Positions 52,937 to 62,821 of a DNA stretch of 64,000 nt are shown here, in pieces (the first letter of the stretch is position 1; every line of letters starts with the position of its first letter). Made by a program: the position numbers and the translations under genes. A model generated the notes under the pieces. That model worked only from the letters and a program-made list of their open reading frames with translations, ran no database searches and was not told the DNA's origin. Source of the stretch: Shewanella sp. TC10 (lineage in GTDB: Bacteria > Pseudomonadota > Gammaproteobacteria > Enterobacterales > Shewanellaceae); contig NZ_VKHR01000007.1 in assembly GCF_009663145.1 (NCBI RefSeq), positions 1-64,000 of the forward strand, read 5' to 3'.

Positions 52937-53482
52937 TTATTTAAGCCAAGTTTTTACTTTGGTACGATTATTATTGTCTCGACTTTCACGGATTAATTCG
53001 TCATCAGCCGCTATTTGAGTACTTTTTGATAAACGGTCATATAACAATACATTGACTGAGGCCGCTAAATTCATACATCCCACCGTTGGCACATAAACCA
53101 CCTCGTCTGCAGCATCAATAATTTGCTGCGGAATGGTGCCGTCTTCTGGACCAAAGATATAAAACGCATCTGCAGGATGTTCAAATAACGGCAACGGCGT
53201 TGCACCAACAACTAAGTCGACACAAACAATTTTAGCGCCTTCAGGCACCTGCTCAAGCAGTGATTCAACCCGTGTTAGCGGAATCGTTTTAGCTGCATTT
53301 TTAGTATCAACATCGTATTGCGCCTCACCAGAACGTGCCGCTAACTCGTATCGATTACCCGTATAAAAAACAGATTGTGCTTGATAGCAACCTGCGGCGC
53401 GCATGATACCGCCAACATTCACTGGCGTTTTAGGATTAACCAGCCCGATTGAAGCTGTTGATATGTTTTTTTGTTCAGTCAT
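52937..53482 (-). CDS. SpoU/TrmH-family RNA 2'-O-methyltransferase
   Basis: From ATG at 53482 the protein has 181 residues and no N-terminal RNA-binding domain. The SPOUT knot motifs are present: SIGLVNPKTPVNVGGIMRAAGCY near the start, FYIFGPEDGTIPQQII (motif 2, about residues 107-122) and VPTVGCMNLAASVNVLLYDRL (motif 3, about 130-150). It therefore binds S-adenosylmethionine and methylates a ribose in an RNA. The target (tRNA or rRNA) is not evident. An upstream extension would overlap yfcL and is not needed. Confidence 0.88.
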   Translation of the reverse strand: MTEQKNISTASIGLVNPKTPVNVGGIMRAAGCYQAQSVFYTGNRYELAARSGEAQYDVDTKNAAKTIPLTRVESLLEQVPEGAKIVCVDLVVGATPLPLFEHPADAFYIFGPEDGTIPQQIIDAADEVVYVPTVGCMNLAASVNVLLYDRLSKSTQIAADDELIRESRDNNNRTKVKTWLK

Positions 53483-53502
53483 GCCAATTCGCTTACTAAT
53501 GC

Positions 53503-53778
53503 TTATTTTATATCGCTGATGATTTGACGTAATTGTTGCCAAGCCGATTGTACTAAAGCAAAGTCAGCAGATTCTAATTCATCATTAGCGAGCGCCAAAC
53601 AATCAACCATTTTGTCATCTAAAGCATCAAGACCACTTAGCTGCTCTTGTTCAAGCTGAGAAAAAACCACGGCAATATGACCTTGTAAGTAGCCACTTGC
53701 AAAAAGCGCGTCATCATCACCGTTGGCAACGGTATGCTCAATCCACCCTTCTAACGCTGCATCATACTTCTCTAACAT
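53503..53778 (-). CDS. yfcL: YfcL-family protein
   Basis: This 91-residue acidic protein matches E. coli YfcL in length and in the core DDDALFASGYLQGHIAVVFSQLE (E. coli has a very similar DDELFASGYLRGHL). In E. coli yfcL lies beside mnmC, and here it is two genes away, so synteny agrees. The function is unknown. It begins 4 bp after the NAD-kinase-like gene's stop, suggesting a shared transcript. Confidence 0.88.
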   Translation of the reverse strand: MLEKYDAALEGWIEHTVANGDDDALFASGYLQGHIAVVFSQLEQEQLSGLDALDDKMVDCLALANDELESADFALVQSAWQQLRQIISDIK

Positions 53779-53781
53779 GGT

Positions 53782-54984
53782 TTAACTCTCCGATAAATCT
53801 GGGTTGGCAACTTGGTACATCACGTAATCGTGGTATCCAGTGGTAATTTTATAATAACCAGTAAGCACACTATCTAATTCAGGGTCGCCACTATCCACAA
53901 TTAATGGCCTGCCTTCAAGTGCTTTTAGTTTTGTTTTTGTCGCTAGGATAATAATATTATCTTTTCCGACTCTTTTAATCAGCTCAGGCGATAGCTGCTG
54001 ATTACCACGGCCAAGGATATGTCCCTGCCCGCCTATTAACGTAATCACTAATTTTGTAGGCTTGTCTGCAGTTAATGTTAACAACTGATTTGCAGTCACA
54101 TCTGCAGCAATCACCTCTTGGTGTTGAATCACATCAACACCGAGTAAAGTATTATCTAGGTGTAATTCTTCCATAACAGCAGCAACAGTTGAACCACTGC
54201 CGATGATATATAACTCATCTTCCATTTGATTGATGACATCCGCTGCAATGTCAGCCAAAACTAATTCATCGACTTCTTTACCGCCCATTTTAACCGCTTG
54301 AATATAACGCGGCTCAGCAGGAACTAACATTTCACCAAAACGTTTTGCTTTAACCTTTCCTTGCCTGAACGCTTGCTCATCAATGTCCATGACATCTGCA
54401 GTCATTAAGCTCACTAACTCTCGTTTGAGCAGCATGCTAACGACAACGCCAGCAGCATGAGGCGTTATTGCATAGACTCCTGAATGAATTTTTACACCCG
54501 CTGGCACGCCCAGTACTGGCAACTGGGTAGGTAATGAGTCATCAACTACTGCGTAAATATCGCGGGCAGTGCCATCGCCACCAGCGAACAATAATAAATC
54601 TAAAGATTCATTCATGAGCGCTTTCGCAGTCGTTCGAGTATCTTGAGCTGTGGATGATTGAGCTGCAATCTTTGAATCTGCTGAATCTGTGGAATCTAAA
54701 GTATGCTGACTAGCGTTGTTCTCTTGATAAGAGTGAACACAGGTTGCGCTGAACCCCATCTCAACGGCGAGGGTTTGCCCCATGTCACCAGATGCAGTAA
54801 TGATATCTATTTGATCTTTAAACGGCTCTATCACAGCTAAAGCTTGCTGCATTCTTAAACCAGCTTTTGGCTCTGCGCCCTTTTCTATGGCTATTTGAGC
54901 CACATTGTCAGAGCCTTTGAGCCCTACACTGCCGCCTAATCCGGCTAGCGGATTAATGATCAAACCTAATCGAAAACGCTTCAC
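53782..54984 (-). CDS. ATP-NAD kinase-family protein (non-NadK branch)
   Basis: The protein is about 400 residues, longer than canonical NadK (about 290). It has the N-terminal LGLIINPLAGLGGSVGLKGSD, the nucleotide-binding LLLFAGGDGTARDIYAVVDD (about residues 131-150), VLGVPAGVKIHSGVYAITP and a C-terminal half with VITLIGGQGHILGRGNQQLSPEL. The GGDGT motif marks the diacylglycerol/NAD kinase superfamily. The AcoX-like branch with PAGVKxHSG is uncharacterised. GTG at 54984 has GAGG at good distance; TTG at 54993 is the alternative. A variable insert (DSTDSADSKIAAQSS) lies near residue 105. Confidence 0.8.
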   Translation of the reverse strand: MKRFRLGLIINPLAGLGGSVGLKGSDNVAQIAIEKGAEPKAGLRMQQALAVIEPFKDQIDIITASGDMGQTLAVEMGFSATCVHSYQENNASQHTLDSTDSADSKIAAQSSTAQDTRTTAKALMNESLDLLLFAGGDGTARDIYAVVDDSLPTQLPVLGVPAGVKIHSGVYAITPHAAGVVVSMLLKRELVSLMTADVMDIDEQAFRQGKVKAKRFGEMLVPAEPRYIQAVKMGGKEVDELVLADIAADVINQMEDELYIIGSGSTVAAVMEELHLDNTLLGVDVIQHQEVIAADVTANQLLTLTADKPTKLVITLIGGQGHILGRGNQQLSPELIKRVGKDNIIILATKTKLKALEGRPLIVDSGDPELDSVLTGYYKITTGYHDYVMYQVANPDLSES

Positions 54985-55040
54985 TGCTATCAATCCTCTA
55001 TTTGTCTATTCTGACGTAAAAACCACTATTAAAACTAATA

Positions 55041-56213
55041 TTAACCATTACTTATACCAAGAGCCTTTGGCTCCTTTATCGCTACTGCAGCTAATAATGA
55101 TAATAAGGCACACAAGGAGGCAAATAACCAAGTCAGACTAGACCCTGAGCCATCACCCCAGATTATTCCGCTTATCCATATTCCAATCGCGCCACCTAAA
55201 CCAAAGCTTAAACTGGCATATAAAGCTTGGCCTTTGCTGCGATGCGCAATATCAAAATTACGATGAATAAAATGTATCGATGCTGCATGTGTGAGACCAA
55301 ATGTGAATGCATGCAATGCCTGACTAACTGATAAAAGTAGAATATTATCTACCCCATAAGCTAATAGCACCCATCTTAATACTGTGAAGGCTATGCTGAC
55401 TATCAGTAACAATTTTACACCGAAGCGCCCTAATAGTTTCGGCGCTAGCATAAACATTAAAATTTCAACAACCACGCCAAATGCCACAAATAAACCTGCG
55501 ACCCCTTCCGAGTAACCAGCTTGTTTTAGGTATAAAACAAAGAAGCCATAAAAAGGGCCAACACTCATTTGCAATAATATCGCTGAGATTAAAAACCAAA
55601 TAATAGGCGATGTTAAGGTTAAAGGGGGCCTAGCGTTAGCCTCACCGAGCGAGGCTCTATTATTAGGTAATGCCAATGCGCATAAAAACATGCCAATAAA
55701 CAGCACCATGCCAATGGAGGGAACAATTTCGGCTCCGTACTCACTAATAGCAAAACCTGCTGCAATCACTAAACAGATATAGCCAACACTGCCCCAGCTT
55801 CTTATCGCGCCGTAACGATGCGACTCATCCCCTAAACTCTCGAGCGTTATGACTTCAAGCTGAGCAAGAATCGCATTCCAGAAAAAGGTATAAACCATCA
55901 AACTTAACGCAAGGTACGTTAAGCTTCCGTCAAAGAAAAAACTGATATAGGTTATCGCAGCTGCAGCTGAGCCAAACTTAACCAGTTCAGAACGCATACC
56001 CGTTCTGTCAGCAACCATGGCCCAGACATTGGGAGCAATAATGCGGGTTCCCATGAGTATTGCCATAAGAAAGCCAATTTCTTGCGCGTTAAAACCTCGG
56101 TTATCAAAAAAGACACCGAGATATGGAACCATTAAACCAAGAATTGAAAAAAAGAAAAAGTAACAAGCGCTGAGCCAACGAACGTTGGGCTCAGCAGATG
56201 ACGCATTAGGCAT
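55041..56213 (-). CDS. MFS transporter, PPP/HcaT-like
   Basis: The 390-residue protein has about 12 membrane helices and a short N-terminal tail. The stretch YFFFFSILGLMVPYLGVFFDNRGFNAQEIGFLMAILMGTRIIAPNVWAMVADRTG is typical of the 3-phenylpropionate permease (HcaT)/PPP branch of the major facilitator superfamily. The substrate is not evident. Its ATG adjoins the aroC stop, so it is translated from the aroC transcript. In E. coli the matching position after aroC holds mepA and yfcA, so this gene is a local replacement. Confidence 0.85.
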   Translation of the reverse strand: MPNASSAEPNVRWLSACYFFFFSILGLMVPYLGVFFDNRGFNAQEIGFLMAILMGTRIIAPNVWAMVADRTGMRSELVKFGSAAAAITYISFFFDGSLTYLALSLMVYTFFWNAILAQLEVITLESLGDESHRYGAIRSWGSVGYICLVIAAGFAISEYGAEIVPSIGMVLFIGMFLCALALPNNRASLGEANARPPLTLTSPIIWFLISAILLQMSVGPFYGFFVLYLKQAGYSEGVAGLFVAFGVVVEILMFMLAPKLLGRFGVKLLLIVSIAFTVLRWVLLAYGVDNILLLSVSQALHAFTFGLTHAASIHFIHRNFDIAHRSKGQALYASLSFGLGGAIGIWISGIIWGDGSGSSLTWLFASLCALLSLLAAVAIKEPKALGISNG

Positions 56214-57308
56214 TTATTTCATACCGATAACAGGGGTTTGGGAAACCACATCCTGATTTTGGGCGCGATGACGAAGCAAGTGATCCATTAGAACTATCGC
56301 TAACATCGCTTCAGCAATGGGTACCGCTCGAATGCCAACACAAGGGTCATGACGACCTTTAGTCACAACATCAGCAGTAGTGCCTTGTGCTGTCATGCTT
56401 TGTCCTGGAACTGAAATACTTGATGTTGGTTTTAGCGCAATATGAGCAACGATTGGTTGACCAGAAGAAATGCCACCTAAAACGCCGCCAGCATGATTTG
56501 ACTCAAAGCCAGCTGGAGACATTAAATCACGCCCTTCAGAGCCTTTTTGAGTCACAACACCGAATCCATCGCCGATTTCAACACCTTTAACGGCATTGAT
56601 CCCCATTAAGGCATGTGCAATATCGGCATCAAGTCGGTCAAATACTGGTTCACCTAATCCAACAGGAACCCCTGTAGCTGCAACAGTAATTTTAGCACCA
56701 ACAGAGTCGCCCGATTTTTTTAAATCACGCATGTACTCATCAAGTTGCTCTAATTTAGAGGCGTCAGGAAAGAAGAAAGCATTTTGTTCGACTTCATTTA
56801 AGTCAACCGATTCGGCGCAGATAGGCCCCAACTGAGACATGTAACCATTAATTTCGATTCCATGAACTTGCTTTAGGTATTTTTTAGCAACCGCGCCAGC
56901 TGCTACTCGCATCGCAGTTTCACGGGCAGATGAACGGCCACCACCACGGTAATCACGTAGACCATACTTTTGCTGATAGGTGTAATCAGCGTGGCCTGGG
57001 CGGAATAAGTCTTTGATGTTTGAATAATCTTGACTGCGCTGATCGGTGTTTTCAATTAATAAACCAATGGATGTTCCCGTTGTTTTATCTTCGAAAACAC
57101 CCGATAGGATCCGCACCTCATCAGGCTCACGACGTGCTGTCGTGTAACGAGATGTGCCAGGGCGGCGGCGGTCTAAATCGTGTTGCATGTCTTCAACTGT
57201 CAGTTCAAGACCTGGTGGGCAACCATCAATAATACAACCTAATGCAACACCGTGACTTTCACCGAAAGTCGTTACGACAAAATTCTGACCTATGCTATTT
57301 CCCGACAT
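56214..57308 (-). CDS. aroC: Chorismate synthase
   Basis: AroC makes chorismate, the precursor used by TrpE elsewhere in this window. The 364-residue FMN-dependent enzyme has the signatures [20 protein letters not shown] (residues 14-33), [37 protein letters not shown] (about 103-139) and [17 protein letters not shown] near the end. It follows prmB and is followed directly by the MFS gene, keeping the prmB-aroC order of E. coli. Confidence 0.96.
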   Translation of the reverse strand: MSGNSIGQNFVVTTFGESHGVALGCIIDGCPPGLELTVEDMQHDLDRRRPGTSRYTTARREPDEVRILSGVFEDKTTGTSIGLLIENTDQRSQDYSNIKDLFRPGHADYTYQQKYGLRDYRGGGRSSARETAMRVAAGAVAKKYLKQVHGIEINGYMSQLGPICAESVDLNEVEQNAFFFPDASKLEQLDEYMRDLKKSGDSVGAKITVAATGVPVGLGEPVFDRLDADIAHALMGINAVKGVEIGDGFGVVTQKGSEGRDLMSPAGFESNHAGGVLGGISSGQPIVAHIALKPTSSISVPGQSMTAQGTTADVVTKGRHDPCVGIRAVPIAEAMLAIVLMDHLLRHRAQNQDVVSQTPVIGMK

Positions 57309-57350
57309 GCTATCTCATTACCTCAAGGTGATATATTTTTCTAATCGTTA

Positions 57351-58295
57351 TTATTCACTATCTTTATAGATGGCGAAAAGTGATTCATTTTCAACTAGCT
57401 GATCATAAGTAAGAACAAACACACCGTCTCCGCCATGTTCAAACTCTACCCAAGTGAAAGGAACATCAGGGAACTGCTCGTTTAGATGCACCATAGAGTT
57501 GCCCACTTCAACAACTAACAAGCCATCTGGAGTCAAGTAATCAGCTGCATTTGCAAGAATACGCTTGGTTAAATCTAAACCGTCGCGCCCTGAAGCTAAA
57601 CCTATGGCTGGTTCGTGATGATATTCATCAGGCATATCGCCAATATCTTCTTCATCTACGTAAGGCGGGTTAGATACGATCAAATCGTAATGCGGACCTT
57701 TTTCAATAGCAGAGAAAATATCGGATTGAATTGGGAAAACGCGATCCAGTACATTCAAAGACTCGATATTGATTTGCGCCACTTCTAAAGCATCTTCGCT
57801 AATATCTAAAGCATCAACTTCCGCATCTTCAAACGCATAAGCACATGCAATAGCAATACAACCACTGCCGGTACATAAATCCATGACACGAGTAACAGGT
57901 TTGTTATACAACCATGGGCTGAAACCATTATTAATCATTTCAGCAATAGGTGAGCGTGGCACGAGCACACGTTCATCTACATAAAACTCTAAATCTGCAA
58001 ATCGAGCTTTATTGGTCAAATAAGGAACCGGTAAACGTTCACGTACGCGACGGATAATCAGTTCAACGATTTTATGTTTTTCACTACTGGTCAAATTTGA
58101 GTTAACTACCTGTTGACCGATTTCTTCAGGAAGATGTAAAGCATGGAAAACCAAAGAAATAGCTTCATCCCAAGCGTTATCAGTGCCGTGCCCATAATAA
58201 ATGTTAGCATCGTTAAAACGGCTTACAGCCCAACGCAACATATCGCCAACGGTTCTTAATTCGGTGACAGCTTCATCTACAAAGATTTTATCCAA
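57351..58295 (-). CDS. prmB: 50S ribosomal protein L3 N5-glutamine methyltransferase
   Basis: PrmB methylates a glutamine of ribosomal protein L3. The 314-residue class I methyltransferase has [34 protein letters not shown] (about residues 138-171) and the NPPY motif in [24 protein letters not shown] (about 206). The N-terminal helical domain and the [17 protein letters not shown] segment separate it from PrmC, as does its place upstream of aroC. Confidence 0.94.
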   Translation of the reverse strand: MDKIFVDEAVTELRTVGDMLRWAVSRFNDANIYYGHGTDNAWDEAISLVFHALHLPEEIGQQVVNSNLTSSEKHKIVELIIRRVRERLPVPYLTNKARFADLEFYVDERVLVPRSPIAEMINNGFSPWLYNKPVTRVMDLCTGSGCIAIACAYAFEDAEVDALDISEDALEVAQINIESLNVLDRVFPIQSDIFSAIEKGPHYDLIVSNPPYVDEEDIGDMPDEYHHEPAIGLASGRDGLDLTKRILANAADYLTPDGLLVVEVGNSMVHLNEQFPDVPFTWVEFEHGGDGVFVLTYDQLVENESLFAIYKDSE

Positions 58296-58375
58296 AACAT
58301 AACTCCTGAAAAATTGTTCCTGACCATTGTAACTGAAGTCTATTAAGATGACCTAGAATTCAATACAATAGCGCC

Positions 58376-58903
58376 ATGAATAAAGAAAATAATCCTGACT
58401 TTGCGTTGTTTTCAGAGCAATTTGGCGGCGTAAAACCACTAAATCAAGATAAACACCACTTTAAGCAGTCGGTCAAATCTAAACAACAAGTCGAAGTAAA
58501 AGAACAGCAGGTTTATGCTGATAGCTATTTTTCGGATAATTATCAGCCAATTTTACCTGTTGAAGGTCCAATGCGCTGGTTAAACGAAGGCGTAGAAAAA
58601 ATTGAATTGAAACGATTACGTCGTGGAGATTATCAGCCTGATTTATTACTTGATTTACATGGCATGCGCCAAGCTGAAGCTAAACTTGAGTTAGCCGCTT
58701 TACTGCAGGCATGTGTTAAGCAACATATCCTTTGCTGTTGTGTAATGCATGGCTATGGTTCTGGAATATTAAAGCAACAATTACCAATGTGGCTTGCTCA
58801 ACACCCTAAGGTTAAAGCATTCCATCAAGCCACTAAAGAATGGGGCGCAGATGCGGCATTATTAATACTCATTGATATTGGCGAACATGCTCACCGCAGG
58901 TAA
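58376..58903 (+). CDS. smrB: Smr-domain endonuclease SmrB
   Basis: SmrB cleaves mRNA at collided ribosomes in E. coli. The 175-residue protein has an unstructured charged N terminus (with VKPLNQDKH) and a C-terminal Smr domain. That domain carries LLLDLHGMRQAEAKLELAALLQAC (about residues 95-118), the HGYGSGILKQQLPMWLAQHP loop and KEWGADAALLILIDI. The DLHG and HGxGxG motifs are intact. It is divergent from prmB across 80 bp, the same pairing as in E. coli. Confidence 0.94.
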   Translation: MNKENNPDFALFSEQFGGVKPLNQDKHHFKQSVKSKQQVEVKEQQVYADSYFSDNYQPILPVEGPMRWLNEGVEKIELKRLRRGDYQPDLLLDLHGMRQAEAKLELAALLQACVKQHILCCCVMHGYGSGILKQQLPMWLAQHPKVKAFHQATKEWGADAALLILIDIGEHAHRR

Positions 58904-58904
58904 T

Positions 58905-58955
58905 TAATTTTAGTAGAAAGTCTCAGCGATCAATTTTAGTAAAAAGTCTCATGTG
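58905..58955. repeat. 26-bp tandem duplication
   Basis: AATTTTAGTAGAAAGTCTCA recurs 26 bp later as AATTTTAGTAAAAAGTCTCA, just after the smrB stop. Confidence 0.75.
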
Positions 58956-59066
58956 AGTGCTTAGTTGTTTCAACATCTAAGCACTAACCTATCTAATAAA
59001 CTTACGTACTAAATAAACTTACCAACAAATAAAGTTAGTGTTGTCGTAAAAAGTGCTAAGTCGGAT

Positions 59067-59558
59067 TTACGCACTCATTTGAGCTGGTGTTTGCATCAAG
59101 TCAAAGTGCCCACCGTGTTCATTTCGCTCAATGGATGCAATTGCTGATGTCGCAAAAATAGGCGGCTCCATTCCTGCAACTAACTCACTGACCATATAAC
59201 CAAGGATTGGCATGTGAGCTATGACTAACACTTTACGTGCTGCATAATGTTCGGCATATGCCAAAATGGCATCAACTGCAATTTGTGGACTTCCAGAGGG
59301 CGTAATATCATCTAATACTAGCCATTTATTAGGTTCTGGCAGGTGTTTAGCCACTTCTTGCCACGTTTGTTGTGCTCTTAAATAAGGGCTCACAATCACT
59401 AAGTCGACACTACTGACCTTTTCTGTCAGCCAGTTCGCCATTGCGTTAGACTGAGTGCGCCCTAATTGCGATAGCATTCTTTCTCTATCAGATGGTGCAT
59501 CAAAGCCCGCTTCACCATGTCGCATCAAAAATAGCTGCATACTTCTATTGCTGCTCAT
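59067..59558 (-). CDS. sixA: Phosphohistidine phosphatase SixA
   Basis: SixA removes phosphate from histidine phosphotransfer proteins (ArcB and the nitrogen PTS protein NPr in E. coli). The 163-residue protein has the histidine phosphatase start QLFLMRHGEAGFDAPSDRERMLSQLG, SPYLRAQQTWQEV and the second His in VLVIAHMPILGYMVSELV. The ATG at 59540 would match E. coli SixA's length better than 59558; both are possible. Confidence 0.92.
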   Translation of the reverse strand: MSSNRSMQLFLMRHGEAGFDAPSDRERMLSQLGRTQSNAMANWLTEKVSSVDLVIVSPYLRAQQTWQEVAKHLPEPNKWLVLDDITPSGSPQIAVDAILAYAEHYAARKVLVIAHMPILGYMVSELVAGMEPPIFATSAIASIERNEHGGHFDLMQTPAQMSA

Positions 59559-59733
59559 TATCGCTACTCATTTATTATTGTGTTTGTTTTCCAATTGTAG
59601 CCTTAAATATCCCATCTACAAAGTAACAATGAAGTAAAATTAATTAGTCTTTAGTCGATATTTTCATTAGATATTTGCTAAAAGTCGCCAACGAGATCAA
59701 TATATAACAAGCCTTCCTATCTGGAGCATTATC

Positions 59734-62547
59734 TTGACCATAAAACCAGACACAGCACTAAACACACAAAATAGTATTGTTACCAGCCCAAATGACCATC
59801 GCCAATACCGACATATTGTGCTTGATAATGCATTACGGGTCTTACTCGTTGAAGATAAAACAGCGACTCAGGCGGCTGCGTCAATGACTGTGTCAGTTGG
59901 CCATTTCGATGATCCTATATCTCGACCTGGGATGGCACACTTTTTAGAACACATGCTGTTTTTAGGCACAAAAAAGTTTCCTGACTCGGGTGAATATCAC
60001 CAATTCATCAATCAGCATGGTGGCTCAAACAATGCTTGGACAGGTACTGAACAAACTAACTTTTTTTACAGTATCGATGCAGAACATTTCGAAGAGTCTT
60101 TAGACAGATTTAGCCAATTTTTTATCGCGCCAAAGTTCGATTTAGAACTGGTTGATAGAGAAAGACATGCTATTGATTCGGAATATAGTTTAAAACTCAA
60201 AGATGATATTAGACGGGTATATCAAGTCCAGAAAGTGTCTGTTAACCCTGCCCACCCTTTCAGTAAGTTTTCAGTCGGGAACTTACAAACTCTTGCAGGT
60301 GATGAAGCGGATATTAGGCAAGAATTACTTGATTTTTATCAGTCAAAATATAGCGCAAATATCATGACGCTGTGTTTAGTATCACCGCTTTCATTGTATG
60401 AACAAGCTAAGTTAGCTCAGCACTTTTTTAGTGAAGTCCAAAATAGAAAGGCACAGGCAAGTTACCCTGACACGCCCTACCTTGATGAACGTGCGAAACT
60501 AAAGCACATTAATATTTCGCCAGTAAAAGACCAAAAACGATTAAATATTAGTTTTGCTCTTCCATCTATTGAGCCTTTCTATCAACGTAAACCGCTCACT
60601 TTTATTAGTCATTTATTAGGTAATGAAAGCCCTGGCAGTTTGCTGTCATACTTAAAAGAACAAGGCTATGCGAATAACCTGTCTGCCGGTGGTGGCGTTA
60701 ACGGCTATAACTTTAAAGACTACAGTATTAGTATTCAGTTAACTGAAAAAGGCCTGCAACAACTCGATGCCATTATCGAATGTACATTCGAATACATTCA
60801 GTTGATCCGTGACTCAGGTATTGAATCTTGGCGTTATGATGAGCGTTCAAGCTTATTAACCACAGCATTTAAATTTCAAGAACAAATCAAAATTCTCGAT
60901 TTAGCCAGCCACCTCAGTATTAATATGCAGCACTATAAAGTTGAAGACATAGTGTTTGGTGATTATCGAATGGACGGCTTAGATGCTAAAGAGGCATTAA
61001 GCTTATTAAGCTTGTTATCTCCTAATAATATGCGTACCCAGCTTGTTTCAAGAGAAGTCAGTACTAACCAGCAAGCGAAGTGGTATTTTACACCTTACTC
61101 AATAGAAGCAATCCCAGCAGATAAAATTGACCATTGGTTACAAGCGAAACCGAGAAAGGAATTAGCTCTTCCCGCTAAGAACCCTTTTATTGTCAACGAT
61201 CCTCAATCTCGCATAGAGCCGAGTAAAAGCGATGTACCAGTTGTGGTTGCTGAAGATGAAGGTTACCGCATTTGGCACCGTAAAGATGATGAGTTTAATG
61301 TCCCGAAAGGTCATATATATCTCTCACTGGACTCTGAAAATGCAAGTCCAACGCCGAAACATGCAGCATTAACCCGTTTATATGTCGAAATGCTTTTAGA
61401 CTACTTAACTGAGTCAACTTACCAAGCTGAAGTGGCAGGGCTTAATTACAATATTTATCCCCATCAAGGTGGGATCACTCTGCACTTAACTGGCTTTACC
61501 GGTAACCAAGAAACCTTGCTTGCCTTGGTGATAGAAAAAGCGCGAGAAAGAAACTTTACCCAAGAACGTTTTAAGCTTATTAAAAAGCAATTACTCAGAA
61601 GTTGGACAAACGTCGCTCAAGCAAAGCCTATCGCACAATTATTTACTAGCCTGACTGTGACACTTCAAAAACGTTCCTATGAGCCAGCCAAAATGGCAGA
61701 AATGCTAGAAGACGTCACGTTAGACGAGCTTCATAACCACGTAAGCGCCTTTTATGAGAAAATATATGTAGAAGGCTTGGTCTATGGCGATTGGCTTGTC
61801 AGTGAAGCTCAGCAACTTGCCAAGCGATTAGAATTGGTATTATCACTTGTGACTAAACCAAGTGCTGAGTCCAGTCGGGAATTGATCAACCTCACTGGCA
61901 GAGGCACCTTAATGCGTGAGCTATCTGTAGAACATCAAGACAGTGCAATCATTGTTTATTATCAATCAAATCAAACAACAGCTCATACTGTAGGCCTATT
62001 TAGTTTGCTAAACCACACAATGTCGTCTACTTTTTTTCATGAGCTAAGGACAGAAAAACAGCTTGGTTATATGGTCGGAACGGGATATCTGCCACTCAAT
62101 CGCCACCCAGGGATGATATTCTACATACAATCACCAACCACCGAACCTCGCAAGTTGCTCGAAGCCATTGATGAGTTCATTGCAGACTTTAATTATGCCG
62201 TCATGCAAATCACTAAAGAACAATGGGAAGCGACAAAACTTGGCTTAATAAATCAAATTTTAGAAAAAGACGCCAACCTTAAGAGCAGAAGCCAACGCTA
62301 TTGGGTTTGCCTCGGCAACCGAGATTATGATTTCAAACAACGTGAAAGAGTCGTTGAAGAAATCAAACAATTTACTCGTGCCGACCTTATTAAGTTTATT
62401 GTCAGCAATATGCGCAGTAAACACAGTGACCGATTAGTGATGTTTAATGCAGGAGAGCAGCATAATCAATTAGAACCAATGCCTACTGCCCATGTCATAA
62501 CGGACTTAAAAGGATTTAAACAAAATGCGGATAAATTTGAGTTTTAA
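59734..62547 (+). CDS. Pitrilysin/insulinase-family (M16A) metalloprotease
   Basis: This 937-residue protein is of the protease III (PtrA)/insulin-degrading enzyme type. The zinc motif HFLEHMLFLG (His-x2-Glu-His near residues 70-74) is followed about 75 residues later by ERHAIDSEYSLKL, which supplies the third ligand Glu. Next come SPGSLLSYLKEQGYANNLSAGG, and in the second half FFHELRTEKQLGYMVGTGYLPL with the conserved RTxxQLGY. No signal peptide is seen, unlike PtrA, so it may be cytosolic. TTG at 59734 with TGGAG upstream is the only plausible start. Confidence 0.9.
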   Translation: MTIKPDTALNTQNSIVTSPNDHRQYRHIVLDNALRVLLVEDKTATQAAASMTVSVGHFDDPISRPGMAHFLEHMLFLGTKKFPDSGEYHQFINQHGGSNNAWTGTEQTNFFYSIDAEHFEESLDRFSQFFIAPKFDLELVDRERHAIDSEYSLKLKDDIRRVYQVQKVSVNPAHPFSKFSVGNLQTLAGDEADIRQELLDFYQSKYSANIMTLCLVSPLSLYEQAKLAQHFFSEVQNRKAQASYPDTPYLDERAKLKHINISPVKDQKRLNISFALPSIEPFYQRKPLTFISHLLGNESPGSLLSYLKEQGYANNLSAGGGVNGYNFKDYSISIQLTEKGLQQLDAIIECTFEYIQLIRDSGIESWRYDERSSLLTTAFKFQEQIKILDLASHLSINMQHYKVEDIVFGDYRMDGLDAKEALSLLSLLSPNNMRTQLVSREVSTNQQAKWYFTPYSIEAIPADKIDHWLQAKPRKELALPAKNPFIVNDPQSRIEPSKSDVPVVVAEDEGYRIWHRKDDEFNVPKGHIYLSLDSENASPTPKHAALTRLYVEMLLDYLTESTYQAEVAGLNYNIYPHQGGITLHLTGFTGNQETLLALVIEKARERNFTQERFKLIKKQLLRSWTNVAQAKPIAQLFTSLTVTLQKRSYEPAKMAEMLEDVTLDELHNHVSAFYEKIYVEGLVYGDWLVSEAQQLAKRLELVLSLVTKPSAESSRELINLTGRGTLMRELSVEHQDSAIIVYYQSNQTTAHTVGLFSLLNHTMSSTFFHELRTEKQLGYMVGTGYLPLNRHPGMIFYIQSPTTEPRKLLEAIDEFIADFNYAVMQITKEQWEATKLGLINQILEKDANLKSRSQRYWVCLGNRDYDFKQRERVVEEIKQFTRADLIKFIVSNMRSKHSDRLVMFNAGEQHNQLEPMPTAHVITDLKGFKQNADKFEF

Positions 62548-62821
62548 GAAAAGCTTGATGACGTTTAAAAACATTTACAGATTTTATAAAACTATCATCA
62601 ACAACTATTTTTACAGTGTAAAAAACTAGTATTTGCGACAATTGAAGATGATAGAGTTCATTTTTTAATCATTGCAAGCCTTTGTTTGTATAAAATTAAT
62701 ACAGGTAATTGAAATATATTTTTTTTATTCTTACCAATTTTTGACAAAGTATTAACTTTCTGAAAAAGTGGAGTATTACCTTGAATAATTCTAGATTACA
62801 GAAGATAAAAGTATACTTTTT

